DNA of 26,667 nucleotides from Bacillota bacterium (GCA_023443925.1 JAEZSL010000203.1:1-26667), one strand, 5' to 3'; positions 8,603-17,049 are shown, counted from the stretch's first letter. Made by a program: numbers and translations. Notes: generated by a model not told the origin, from the letters alone.

Positions 8603-9859
8603 TTATTCTCTGGTTAGTTCATTATAAACCCGGTCTATTTTATACCAGGTGGCTTTATCCGTAATACCGGTTACCGGCAGGTTAAAGATATTCTGAAATT
8701 CACTTACGGCTGCCTGTGTAGCCTGCCCGTAATTTCCGTCGTCCTCCGAAAGAGGAATAGCCCTATATGCAGCAGAGATGGTTCTCAGCTGATCCTGAAT
8801 ATGGACGACGGCTTCCCCCGATGCTCCTGACCCAAGGTCTGTACCGGGCCACAGCATTCCGGCACCGGTAATCAAATCTGATGAATTAATATAAATGGTA
8901 TCCCCAAAGAAATACTGCAGGATTTCCAGAGTATTATAACCTCGGTCGCCAAGCAGTTTTCCCTCCCACAAAGACAGCATCCCCGGACACACCGCCAGCT
9001 CCCCCGGACACATCTGGGTTAATATAGGCTGGAGAATATCCGGCCTGGACAGATAATTATTAAAAATACGATCTACTGCCTGGCTGATATTCGTAAAGAT
9101 ATTTCTCCCATTTAACCATTTCTGATCAAAAGCGGCCGTAGAAGTAATATCAAAATCATACCCCCGCCTCGGATACCAGTTCGTATAAACTCGGTTTAAG
9201 GCAAAAGAAAGAGTGGTAAAAATAACGGCATTAATGGTCTCCTGTGGCCAGGTAGCATAGGTGACACTGGACACCACATTCTTTATGTAGGATACATAAC
9301 CGGGATTATAGTTTGCTGCCGCTATGTTAGAGGGCACCGAAGTATGCACTGTAATAAATTCCGGAATTACGACCGGTTTTGCCTCCTCACCCGGAGGCAT
9401 TTCTTTAACTTCCGGTTCATATACCTTGGGGGTATAAGTTCCGGCCAGGAAATTAGGATCTATTGTAATAATTTCCACATCAGACCGGCCCTCTGTAACC
9501 GGCAGCATACGAACCGGCTGTATGGATTTTACGACAGGCAGTACCTGGGCGCTGTCGATCATTACCGGCCGAAAACCTTCTGCATTGGTCATAACTATAT
9601 ATTCTGAGTAGGGCAGGTAGTGGTTGGGTTCCAGACTGTATTCAATCGGAGGTGAAATCAATTCCACTTCCGGGGTTTTACCTGAGATATCCGTTGTTAG
9701 GACGTCAACCGCACTATCCATAGCTTCTTTTCGGAAAATCTGGACAGAAGCATTCTCTATGGGATGAGAGTTAAGGGCATTAATCACATGAATCTGTAAG
9801 ATGCCATAATTACGCAGCCCTAACTGGGCAGGATACAGAATTTTATTTTTACCGGGCAT
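8603..9859 (-). CDS. sleC: SleC-like spore cortex-lytic protein with peptidoglycan-binding domain
   Basis: The 418-residue protein resembles SleC, the clostridial cortex hydrolase made as a proenzyme and activated by Csp proteases at germination. An N-terminal pro-domain (about 15-145) contains PYSEYIV and a Pro/Glu-rich linker ending VVIPEFITVHTS. A SpoIID-like region (about 185-330) contains SYIKNVV, TWPQETINA and ALNRVYTNWYPRRGYDF. Two conserved-looking Cys (284, 291) lie in QMCPGELAVCPG, and a C-terminal PG_binding_1 domain spans about 341-410. Where SpoIID has its catalytic Glu this protein has Val199. I place the start at ATG 9859 because GGAG lies 6 bases before it; a TTG at 9871 overlaps that site. 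The SleC name rests on recalled family features, so it could instead be a non-catalytic relative. Confidence 0.7.
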   Translation of the reverse strand: MPGKNKILYPAQLGLRNYGILQIHVINALNSHPIENASVQIFRKEAMDSAVDVLTTDISGKTPEVELISPPIEYSLEPNHYLPYSEYIVMTNAEGFRPVMIDSAQVLPVVKSIQPVRMLPVTEGRSDVEIITIDPNFLAGTYTPKVYEPEVKEMPPGEEAKPVVIPEFITVHTSVPSNIAAANYNPGYVSYIKNVVSSVTYATWPQETINAVIFTTLSFALNRVYTNWYPRRGYDFDITSTAAFDQKWLNGRNIFTNISQAVDRIFNNYLSRPDILQPILTQMCPGELAVCPGMLSLWEGKLLGDRGYNTLEILQYFFGDTIYINSSDLITGAGMLWPGTDLGSGASGEAVVHIQDQLRTISAAYRAIPLSEDDGNYGQATQAAVSEFQNIFNLPVTGITDKATWYKIDRVYNELTRE

Positions 9860-9939
9860 ATAAAACTCCAAGCAGCCGGTGTACCACTTCCAGACACCTG
9901 CTATTCATATATTTATTGTTATATATGCTTCGTACGATG

Positions 9940-9973
9940 AAATAATAACCAGGAATAAAAGGTCAGCCTTTTA
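9940..9973 (-). terminator. Probable ileS terminator
   Basis: TAAAAGG (9956-9962) and CCTTTTA (9967-9973) form a 7-bp stem with a 4-base loop. On the minus strand the stem is followed by a T-rich stretch (TTTTATTCC, then more T). It lies about 120 bases after the ileS stop. Confidence 0.5.
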
Positions 9974-10011
9974 GGAAAAGAATAAATTGACAAATAATTA
10001 TAATGTATTTA

Positions 10012-10081
10012 TGATACGGGTATTAAAAGGTCCCTCAACGTGTATTTTTGAATACAGAATTGACCTTTTGACCCCGTATCA
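10012..10081. repeat. Palindromic intergenic repeat, copy A
   Basis: The ends TGATACGGG (from 10012) and CCCGTATCA (to 10081) are inverted, as are AAAAGGTC (10025-10032) and GACCTTTT (10062-10069), with a small apical hairpin GTATT-TTTG-AATAC. It lies just after the ileS stop. It shares the 14-mer AATTGACCTTTTGA and the block AAAGGTC-Y-CTCA with copy B at 20170-20321, so these are members of one repeat family rather than a simple terminator. Confidence 0.7.
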
Positions 10082-10090
10082 TTTATTTAA

Positions 10091-13000
10091 CTATAATTTC
10101 ACAACACCCAGGGTTACGGTTTCACCGTTAATATTCCATTCTTTTACAAAGCCGTCCGCACTGCTTAAAATCAATTCTTCCGCCAGTACTTCTGATTTAA
10201 TTTCTTCCGCATTCCGCTGGAATATAGCTTTGATGGTTTCATTGCCGGTCTGGTATACTTTAATGTGGTCCATAACTTCAAAGCCTGCATCTTTTCTCAT
10301 GGTTTGAATCTTACTGATGATTTCTCTTACAAAGCCTTCTTCAATAAGTTCCTCGGTGAGTTTGGTATCCAGTACTACGGTTATGCCGGAATCGGAATCG
10401 GATACAAAACCTTCCATCTGGGCTGCTTCAATTAACAGATCTTCTCTCTCCAGCACTGCTTCGTTACCGGCTAAAGTAATTTTCAGGCCTCCCGTAGCAT
10501 TGATTTCATCCATGGCTTTATTGCCGTCAAGACTGCGAAGGATCTGGCGGATCTCTCCTAACTGCTTGCCAAACTTAGGCCCTAAGGTTTTTAACTGGGG
10601 TTTAAAGCTGTAGGAAGTAAAGTTTCTGACATCGTCGGTAAAAGTAACCGCTTTCACATTTAACTCTTCTTCTATAATTTCTTTATAAAACTCTGTTAGG
10701 CCGGGTACCTTGTTACCTTCTGCATCGGTATAGGCATCCTCAGATTTTACATACATCATGCCAATGGGCTGCCTGTTCTTGATGTTTGCCGCATTACGGC
10801 AGGCACGGCCCAGTACAACAATATCCAGTACGGCTTCCATATTTTTCTCAAGTTCTTTATCGATATATTCCGGTTTATAAACAGGATATTCGCATAAATG
10901 AATACTCTCCGGTGCGGTTTTATCAATGTTAACCACCAGGTTTCTATAGATGTCTTCCGTCATGTAAGGGATAAAAGGTGCCGCAACCTTAGCCAGAGTA
11001 ACCAGTGCGGTATAAAGCGTCATATAAGCGTTGATCTTATCCTGTTCCATTCCCTTGGCCCAGAAGCGTTCCCTGCTTCTTCTGACATACCAGTTACTCA
11101 TCTCGTCTACGAAATCATCCATGATTCTGGCTGCTTCCGTAATACGGTAGTTTTCAAGATTCTCATCCACGGTTTTGATTACCGTATTTAATTTGGATAA
11201 GAGCCACTTATCCATAACCGTTAATTTATCGTATTCCAGTGTATATTTTGATGCATCAAATTCATCAATGTTGGCATATAAAACAAAGAAGGCATAGGTA
11301 TTCCAGAAGGTTCCCATAAACTTTCTCTGGCCTTCCGTAACCGCTCCGTTATGGAAACGGTTTGGCAGCCAAAGAGCACTGTTAATGTAGAAATACCAGC
11401 GGATGGCATCCGCGCCGTGTTCTGACAGAGCATCAAAAGGATCTACTGCATTGCCCTTGGATTTGGACATCTTCTGACCGTTTTCATCCTGAACATGGCC
11501 AAGAACAATTACATTCTTAAACGGTGCCGTATCAAATATCAGGGTTGAGATAGCCAGTAAGGAGTAAAACCATCCTCTGGTCTGGTCAACTGCCTCGCTG
11601 ATAAAGTCCGCGGGGAAATTATTTTTAAACATTTCCTCATTCTCAAAAGGATAGTGCCATTGTGCAAATGGCATGGAACCGGAATCAAACCAGCAGTCGA
11701 TAACCGGTTTCACCCTATGCATCTCCTTGCCGCACTCAGGACACTTAATCGTAACCGAATCAATAAAAGGCCTGTGCAGCTCAATATTCTCCGGACAGTT
11801 ATCGGACATGGCTTTTAGTTCCTCAATGCTTCCGATGGCATGTCGGTGGCCGTCTTCACATTCCCAGATATTAAGCGGGGTTCCCCAGTAACGGTCACGG
11901 CTGATGCCCCAGTCCTGCACATTTTTCAGCCAGTCTCCGAAGCGGCCCTGACCGATGCTCTCCGGCATCCAGTTAATGGTATTGTTATTGGCTATGAGTT
12001 TATCTTTTACATCTGTCATCTTAATGAACCAGGATTCCCTTGCATAATAGATAAGAGGTGTATCACATCTCCAGCAGAAAGGATAGCTGTGTTCAAATTT
12101 AAGGGTTTTAAATAATAATCCCTTTTTCGCTAAGAGCTTAATAATACCTTCATCGGCATTTTTACAGAACATGCCGGCAAAATCGGTAACTTCCGGTTTC
12201 ATCTCACCTTTGCCGTCTACTAACTGTACAAAGGGAAGATCATATCTGCGTCCCACACTTGCATCGTCTTCACCAAAGGCAGGTGCAATATGGACTACAC
12301 CGGTACCATCGGTAAGGGTTACATAAGTATCACAGGTCACATAATAGGCTTTCTTATCCGGTGTTGCATAATCAAATAAAGGTTCATATTCCTTATATTC
12401 CAGATCTGTTCCGACATAAGTTTCTTCCACGGTGTAAAGACCGTCGATTACGGATAAAAGTGCTTCTGCCAGAATATATTTTTCTGTTCTGTCGGCAGCT
12501 TTGTCTTCTCCTTCACTGGTTTCTTTTATTATATCGCCTTTGGCATTTAGATCCACGGATACTTTCACATAGGTTTCTTCCGGATTCACGCAGAGTGCTA
12601 CATTAGAAGGCAGAGTCCAGGGTGTTGTAGTCCAGGCAAGAATATATTCATTATCGGTGCCTTTTACTTTAAATTTGGCAATTACGGATTTTTCTTTTAC
12701 ATCCTTATAGCCCTGTGCTACTTCGTGGCTGGAGAGAGGAGTTCCGCATCTTGGACAGTAGGGTACAATCTTAAAACCTTTATATAACAAGTCCTTCTCC
12801 CAGATCTGTTTTAATGCCCACCATTCGGATTCAATAAAATTATTGTCATACGTTACATAAGGATTTTCCATATCGGCCCAATATCCTACCGTACCGGAAA
12901 AATCTTCCCACATTCCCTTGTACTTCCATACACTTTCCTTACATTCGTGGATAAAGGGTTCGAGACCATATTCTTCAATTTGTTCCTTACCGTCAAGGCC

Positions 13001-13300
13001 CAACTTTTTCTCTACTTCCAGTTCCACCGGAAGTCCATGGGTGTCCCAGCCGGCCTTACGAAGCACATTATAGCCCTTCATAGTGCGGTATCTTGGAATA
13101 ATGTCCTTAATAACCCTGGTCAGTACATGGCCGATATGGGGCTTACCATTGGCTGTGGGAGGGCCGTCATAGAAGGTATAGGCTTTGCCGTTTTTTCTTT
13201 CCTCAATGGTTTTTTCAAAAATCCTTTCATTTTTCCAAAACTTCAGTACTTCTTTTTCACGCTGGACAAAATTCAGGTTTGTAGAAACTTTATCGTACAT
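10091..13300 (-). CDS. ileS: Isoleucyl-tRNA synthetase, eukaryote-like type
   Basis: This cytoplasmic class I synthetase attaches isoleucine to tRNA-Ile. The 1069-residue protein has HIGH at 55-58 in ANGKPHIGHVLTR and KMSKS at 610-614. The editing domain has TTTPWTLPSN (224-233) and GTGVVHIAPAFGEDD. Cys pairs YCPRCG, FCWRCD and CPECG may bind metal. Wording such as FYDGPPTANGKPHIGH and RKAGWDTHGLPVE matches the type 2 (eukaryote-like) enzymes rather than the type 1 enzymes of Escherichia or Bacillus; some type 2 enzymes tolerate mupirocin, which is not testable here. ATG 13300 is chosen because AGGAGG at 13308-13313 lies 7 bases before it; the longer frame to 13384 would run into the leader terminator. 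Expression is controlled by the T-box upstream. Confidence 0.97.
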   Translation of the reverse strand: MYDKVSTNLNFVQREKEVLKFWKNERIFEKTIEERKNGKAYTFYDGPPTANGKPHIGHVLTRVIKDIIPRYRTMKGYNVLRKAGWDTHGLPVELEVEKKLGLDGKEQIEEYGLEPFIHECKESVWKYKGMWEDFSGTVGYWADMENPYVTYDNNFIESEWWALKQIWEKDLLYKGFKIVPYCPRCGTPLSSHEVAQGYKDVKEKSVIAKFKVKGTDNEYILAWTTTPWTLPSNVALCVNPEETYVKVSVDLNAKGDIIKETSEGEDKAADRTEKYILAEALLSVIDGLYTVEETYVGTDLEYKEYEPLFDYATPDKKAYYVTCDTYVTLTDGTGVVHIAPAFGEDDASVGRRYDLPFVQLVDGKGEMKPEVTDFAGMFCKNADEGIIKLLAKKGLLFKTLKFEHSYPFCWRCDTPLIYYARESWFIKMTDVKDKLIANNNTINWMPESIGQGRFGDWLKNVQDWGISRDRYWGTPLNIWECEDGHRHAIGSIEELKAMSDNCPENIELHRPFIDSVTIKCPECGKEMHRVKPVIDCWFDSGSMPFAQWHYPFENEEMFKNNFPADFISEAVDQTRGWFYSLLAISTLIFDTAPFKNVIVLGHVQDENGQKMSKSKGNAVDPFDALSEHGADAIRWYFYINSALWLPNRFHNGAVTEGQRKFMGTFWNTYAFFVLYANIDEFDASKYTLEYDKLTVMDKWLLSKLNTVIKTVDENLENYRITEAARIMDDFVDEMSNWYVRRSRERFWAKGMEQDKINAYMTLYTALVTLAKVAAPFIPYMTEDIYRNLVVNIDKTAPESIHLCEYPVYKPEYIDKELEKNMEAVLDIVVLGRACRNAANIKNRQPIGMMYVKSEDAYTDAEGNKVPGLTEFYKEIIEEELNVKAVTFTDDVRNFTSYSFKPQLKTLGPKFGKQLGEIRQILRSLDGNKAMDEINATGGLKITLAGNEAVLEREDLLIEAAQMEGFVSDSDSGITVVLDTKLTEELIEEGFVREIISKIQTMRKDAGFEVMDHIKVYQTGNETIKAIFQRNAEEIKSEVLAEELILSSADGFVKEWNINGETVTLGVVKL

Positions 13301-13324
13301 TTCATTTCCTCCTTTATTCATGGA

Positions 13325-13350
13325 CAAGGCAGGTTCCAAACCCTGCCTTG
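13325..13350 (-). other. Extra hairpin between the T-box terminator and ileS
   Basis: CAAGGCAGG (13325-13333) pairs perfectly with CCTGCCTTG (13342-13350) around an 8-base loop. It lies after the T-box terminator and 11 bases before the ileS ribosome binding site, so it is present only in read-through mRNA. It lacks a T-run and is not a terminator. Confidence 0.6.
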
Positions 13351-13370
13351 ACGTGTAAATATTATGCAAC

Positions 13371-13650
13371 AAAAAAGCTCTCATCCATAAACAGGATGAG
13401 AGCAGAAGTGCTTCATTGTACCACCTATTTACATACGGCTCCGTTACGGGTATTCATATAAACAGAACATGATATGCTTCCATATAACGGTGGATACCGG
13501 CACGGCTTACTACGCTTTCCTATTAGCTTTCAGCTTACAACTTAGGAGTGATTTTCAGAAATCTGCTACTGGTACCGGACTTTCACTGCCTCCGGCTCGC
13601 TTTGACTTTCGCTCATAAGACTCTTACTCTCTCCGTCATGGTTTTTATTT
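13371..13650 (-). promoter_or_regulatory. T-box riboswitch (tRNA-Ile sensing) of ileS
   Basis: On the minus strand the leader begins with GGAG (13631-13634) followed by AGAGTAAGAG, pairing with CTCC just after the specifier loop. The specifier is ATC (13550-13552), an isoleucine codon. Near the 3' end is the T-box sequence AGGTGGTACAATGAAGC (13410-13426); its TGGT can pair with the ACCA end of tRNA-Ile. An intrinsic terminator follows, with GCTCTCATCC and GGATGAGAGC arms (13377-13386, 13394-13403) and six T on the minus strand (13371-13376). Uncharged tRNA-Ile should stabilise the antiterminator and turn ileS on. Confidence 0.93.
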
Positions 13651-13662
13651 TATAATGTTCTT

Positions 13663-13691
13663 ATAATAGTATATTATAAATTAATTGTCAA
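13663..13691 (-). promoter_or_regulatory. Sigma-A promoter of the ileS T-box transcript
   Basis: TTGACA (13686-13691) and TATTAT (13663-13668) on the minus strand are spaced by exactly 17 bases, a near-consensus promoter about 20 bases before the T-box stem I. Confidence 0.8.
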
Positions 13692-13734
13692 TCCCATTTT
13701 AAGATATATCATTGGCAAAATCAATACAAATAAT

Positions 13735-15294
13735 TCAGTTTATATCCATAATCAGCTGTTCTAATACCGCATTGATTCCCTCTACATCAACCTTCTTATT
13801 AATATTTTCCAGGTAACCGGCCAAATCTGTCTCGTTCAGATAAGCTTCCAGCTGTGTCTCCATATCGTAAACCTTATCAGAAGCCGAAGGTAACTCAAAG
13901 TCTTCATAAGGCAGGACTTTTGAGGTTATGGTCACGGTAACCAGTTTTGTAGTTTCCTGTATCAATTCTGCCTTAATATTCTGCTGGAGCTCGTTGCCGT
14001 ATAAGGCTGCTTCAATCCTCTGTCCCGGTAAACTCGTACTGGTAATCACAAACTTTCCGTTCATATAACTAGTAGCATCTTTTGAGGTAATGCTGAAATC
14101 CTGTAATGCTAAATTAAACACCAGAGGGACATCCATATAGGCCTCGGTAATGGAGAGTGACAGATCACCGTTATACAAGCCATTTCCCTCACTAACCGTA
14201 CCGCTTAACTTAAGGACTTCCTCTTCAGCCGGGCTGAACCAGGCTTCTACACCGGTATTGGTTCCGGCTTTTAGCTTTTTATATCCTAATATGGAAGTAT
14301 CTGCATCTGACAAAAATTCACGTCCGGTAATATTCCCCTGAGAATCCACCCACACTCTCATTACAAACAGAGTTTCATTTTCCAATACATCGTACAGGTC
14401 TTTCTGTGATGCAATGGAAGACAATGCCGCATCTACCATGAGACCATACTGTTCTTTTGTACAGAGCTTAAGTTTTACTAATAAATCTGCTAAGTCCTCA
14501 TCCGTTCTGGCTGTCTTAAGTACCTTTTCAGCTATCGCTAACATCGTCTTTTCATCTATCTTAACCGTAAGCATGGTCTGGTCCCCGCTGATGCTGCCTG
14601 CCGTCATAAAATAATCCATGGCACTAACGTTCCTGATCTCACCCAGAGCCGCCGCCGTATATCTCTTTAATAACTTGTTCAGTAATTCTTCCGTCAGCGG
14701 ATTATTGCCGAAAAACTCCATAACATCTTTGGCTGTAAAGAGTCCGGCCGTACTGTAGGAATTGCCGTAGGCGGAGTTTGCCGGTATCTTTAAATACGCC
14801 TTGCTTAATTCGGGAATCAACAGGTACGTTACTTCTTTTTCCACGTCTGACAGGACATTCATTGATGTCAGTTCAATATCATTGGTAAAAAAAGTAAAGA
14901 TGGAATCGGCCTTTTTATCCGTCTGTCTGGTGACAGTGGTTGTTTTGAAGCTCTTTAAGTTTTTTAATCCCAGGGCAGCTGCAAAATCAGGATCAAACTC
15001 CGCTTTTATAGTTGCTTCTGCACCAATACCTGATGCCGTTTTTTTGTAGTTTTCCATGTAAACGCCATATAACTTAGTAAAATCATCAATCTGTTTTTCC
15101 AGATTTGTTTTTTCAACGGACTGATAGTAATCCGTGGTATTCTCCACCGTTTGTGCGGCCTGGCTGACAGCCGCCGGAGTACATACGGAAAGCAGCATAA
15201 GTGCCGCTGCTATCAAAACAGCACCTAATGCTTTTTGTAACCAGTTTAGGCCATTCTTAAAACTTCTGTTTTCATTTTTCTTCATACCTGACAT
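13735..15294 (-). CDS. Uncharacterised exported protein
   Basis: I do not recognise a named family. The 519-residue protein has a basic N-terminus, a hydrophobic segment at about 21-40 and a likely signal-peptidase site near AAVSQA-AQ (about residue 46). The Cys38 in LLSVC does not have a good lipobox residue before it, so a lipoprotein is less likely. The mature part is polar and mostly alternates in a beta-rich pattern, with repeated stretches such as GNGLYNGDLSLSITEAYMD and a helical C-terminal end. GGAGG 6 bases before the ATG supports the start. It has its own strong promoter at 15482-15510. No terminator is visible before the ileS promoter. An envelope or surface role is inferred from the signal peptide only. 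Confidence 0.8.
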   Translation of the reverse strand: MSGMKKNENRSFKNGLNWLQKALGAVLIAAALMLLSVCTPAAVSQAAQTVENTTDYYQSVEKTNLEKQIDDFTKLYGVYMENYKKTASGIGAEATIKAEFDPDFAAALGLKNLKSFKTTTVTRQTDKKADSIFTFFTNDIELTSMNVLSDVEKEVTYLLIPELSKAYLKIPANSAYGNSYSTAGLFTAKDVMEFFGNNPLTEELLNKLLKRYTAAALGEIRNVSAMDYFMTAGSISGDQTMLTVKIDEKTMLAIAEKVLKTARTDEDLADLLVKLKLCTKEQYGLMVDAALSSIASQKDLYDVLENETLFVMRVWVDSQGNITGREFLSDADTSILGYKKLKAGTNTGVEAWFSPAEEEVLKLSGTVSEGNGLYNGDLSLSITEAYMDVPLVFNLALQDFSITSKDATSYMNGKFVITSTSLPGQRIEAALYGNELQQNIKAELIQETTKLVTVTITSKVLPYEDFELPSASDKVYDMETQLEAYLNETDLAGYLENINKKVDVEGINAVLEQLIMDIN

Positions 15295-15481
15295 CTTAAT
15301 CCTCCACTTGTAATATTTTGTCTCAGCGCCAAGACCTCTCTAATCTTCCTGTTACATAAAAATATAGCAAACAGACTCGCAATATGCATGGAAATCTTGA
15401 TTATTAAGAGCTTTTCGCCATATCGGTAATGCCTTAACAGGCATCCAGATAATATGCTATTTTTTAACAGCTTTTTCTGTA

Positions 15482-15510
15482 AGAATAGCAAATTTTTCAA
15501 AATTCGTCAA
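15482..15510 (-). promoter_or_regulatory. Sigma-A promoter of the exported-protein gene
   Basis: TTGACG (15505-15510) and TATTCT (15482-15487) on the minus strand are separated by 17 bases. The leader to ATG 15294 is about 180 bases. It contains short hairpins (for example ATGCC-TGTTAA-GGCAT) but no riboswitch that I recognise. The rest of the 15295-15732 gap holds only this promoter and the vanY terminator. Confidence 0.7.
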
Positions 15511-15651
15511 TGATGGATTATACCCACTAATTTATTATTTTCTCCGCTTCTTTATTCTGTCTATCTGCTTATGCCCTGCCCGGTACTTATTATATGGTTC
15601 ATCCCGCCTGTAAGATTTTTTAATTTATAGATGAGTTCGGTGAACCTTCCT

Positions 15652-15695
15652 TTTAATAAAATAAAGGTGCAGCTATACATTGTATAACTGCACCT
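15652..15695 (-). terminator. Terminator of the VanY-type gene
   Basis: AGGTGCAG (15665-15672) pairs with CTGCACCT (15688-15695), continued inward by TATAC/GTATA after one mismatch. On the minus strand the stem runs into a T-rich tract (TTTATTTTATT). It lies about 40 bases after the stop. Confidence 0.75.
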
Positions 15696-15732
15696 GGCTA
15701 AACTCATTGGTTTTCAATTTAAAGCGTATCTA

Positions 15733-17049
15733 TCACGGCATGGTGTTGGTAGTGGTGTCGGGTAAATCCGTTGGTGCAGGTGTCATTTGTCCATCCGGTG
15801 TAGGCGTAGGCGTTAAGGATGGTGTGGGTGTCTCCGTCGTATTGCCTTCCCCGTCATCCGGAGGTGTGGGTGTCACTGTTCCGCCGTCATCATTACCGGT
15901 ATTACCATCTTCCTCCGTATTTCCACCGTTATTGTCATCCAGCGTATTGCCGGTTTTGTCATCATCTTTCTTACCTCCGGAGGGTTTACCGGTAGGTTTT
16001 TTACCAGGACTGTCCTTTGTATTGTCTTCCTCATCGGTTGTACCGGTATCTTCCTCCGTATTCTTTTCCGGTGCTTTGGTTGGTGCTTTGGTCGGTGCTT
16101 TTGTAGGTTTTATAACGTCAGCCAGATCTATTCCGTAATCCTGCAGATTATCGTAACTGATCTGATCGCTGTAATCCATGCTTGGCTTAAAATTAAAATA
16201 TTCCTCAAGACAGAGGTGGTTCTCGTAAATGTACTTTGCCAAAGATTTTCCTACATAGCGGATATGCCAGGGTTCATAAGAATAACCGGTAATCTCTGAT
16301 TTATCCTTGGGATACCTTATAATAAAGCCATATTCATGGGCATGGGCGGCAAGCCAGATACCTTCCGCCGATTCACCAAAAGATTCATCCAGTCTGTTGT
16401 TTACGGACTTAGCCGATACATCAATGGCAAGCCCTGTCTGATGTTCGCTGAAGCCGGGTGTTGCCGAATACTTCATGGTATGTTCCAGTCCCTGCTTCTT
16501 TACGTTGTCGGTAAAAATCTCATACTGTCTGTCATAGGAACGGTAAGCAGATACTCCGTTTAACACAATGTCATCTGCTGCTGCCCCGTTAAAGAGCTCT
16601 TTTAAGGCATCTGCCGCAGCCTGCCGCATAAGCTTCTTTTCATCATAATAACTGAAAGAATAACTTACATCAGGTACAACCAGATCCCCGGGTATATAAT
16701 CAGAAGGCAGCCTCAGCTCCTTGTTTACCAGAACGGTAAGGCTGTCCGGTCTGGTATCTGCTACCACATTATCATGATTTGCTATAACTTCGATTGCCTC
16801 GTCAGAACTGTTTCCCGCTCCCACTATAGAACCTCCTGTTGTTGGGTTTATAGTATCATATTCTTTACTGCTATCAGAATATGAAGGGTCATCGTAGTAA
16901 TGTTCAAAGGCATAAGTAGATTCACCGGCTTTGGACAATGTTACAATTGATGAATATGTTATGGTGCACAATATTACAAAGGGCACCCCAACAATGGCAA
17001 TCCTTTTCCAGTTTCGTTTTAATTTGCGTTTCCGTTTTCTAATAGACAT
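15733..17049 (-). CDS. VanY-type D-alanyl-D-alanine carboxypeptidase (M15B) with disordered tail
   Basis: The protein has a very basic N-terminus and one membrane segment (about 16-38), so the catalytic part faces outside. The M15B domain (about 100-280) keeps the zinc ligands His203 and Asp210 in SEHQTGLAIDVS, His262 in YEPWHIRYV, and catalytic Glu259. Such enzymes remove the terminal D-Ala of peptidoglycan stem peptides. The last 130 residues are Pro, Thr, Gly, Asp and Lys rich, with three PTKA units, and look like an unstructured wall-spanning tail. I use ATG 17049, giving 438 residues, since GGGAG lies 5 bases before it; ATG 17061 has only AGGA one base away. No VanS/VanR or VanH/A genes are near, so this is not evidence of vancomycin resistance. 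Confidence 0.9.
   Translation of the reverse strand: MSIRKRKRKLKRNWKRIAIVGVPFVILCTITYSSIVTLSKAGESTYAFEHYYDDPSYSDSSKEYDTINPTTGGSIVGAGNSSDEAIEVIANHDNVVADTRPDSLTVLVNKELRLPSDYIPGDLVVPDVSYSFSYYDEKKLMRQAAADALKELFNGAAADDIVLNGVSAYRSYDRQYEIFTDNVKKQGLEHTMKYSATPGFSEHQTGLAIDVSAKSVNNRLDESFGESAEGIWLAAHAHEYGFIIRYPKDKSEITGYSYEPWHIRYVGKSLAKYIYENHLCLEEYFNFKPSMDYSDQISYDNLQDYGIDLADVIKPTKAPTKAPTKAPEKNTEEDTGTTDEEDNTKDSPGKKPTGKPSGGKKDDDKTGNTLDDNNGGNTEEDGNTGNDDGGTVTPTPPDDGEGNTTETPTPSLTPTPTPDGQMTPAPTDLPDTTTNTMP
16070..16105 (-). repeat. Three 12-bp tandem units coding PTKA repeats
   Basis: Three near-identical 12-base units (GGTGCTTTGGTT and variants on the plus strand) run from 16070 to 16105 inside the VanY-type gene and encode T-K-A-P three times. 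In-frame slippage could change tail length. Confidence 0.85.

Noticed and set aside
9899..9935. A sigma-E/K-like promoter (CATATATAA) before the sleC-like gene
   Set aside because: It misses fixed positions of the recalled mother-cell patterns and has no convincing -35, so it is not called.
13301..13384. N-terminal extension of ileS to 13384
   Set aside because: It would start inside the T-box terminator hairpin, while a strong ribosome site supports ATG 13300.
15282..15500. A 72-codon minus-strand frame upstream of the exported protein
   Set aside because: It begins inside the promoter, has no Shine-Dalgarno sequence, and covers the leader and start of the real gene.
15680..16138. A 152-codon open frame on the plus strand rich in Val, Ser and Pro
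   Set aside because: It is the antisense shadow of the low-complexity tail of the VanY-type gene, which has clear domains and a ribosome site.
15733..17049. Vancomycin-resistance reading of the VanY-type gene
   Set aside because: No VanH, VanA/B, VanX or VanRS genes are near, and the Ddl in the window looks like an ordinary D-Ala-D-Ala ligase. M15B enzymes are common in susceptible clostridia.
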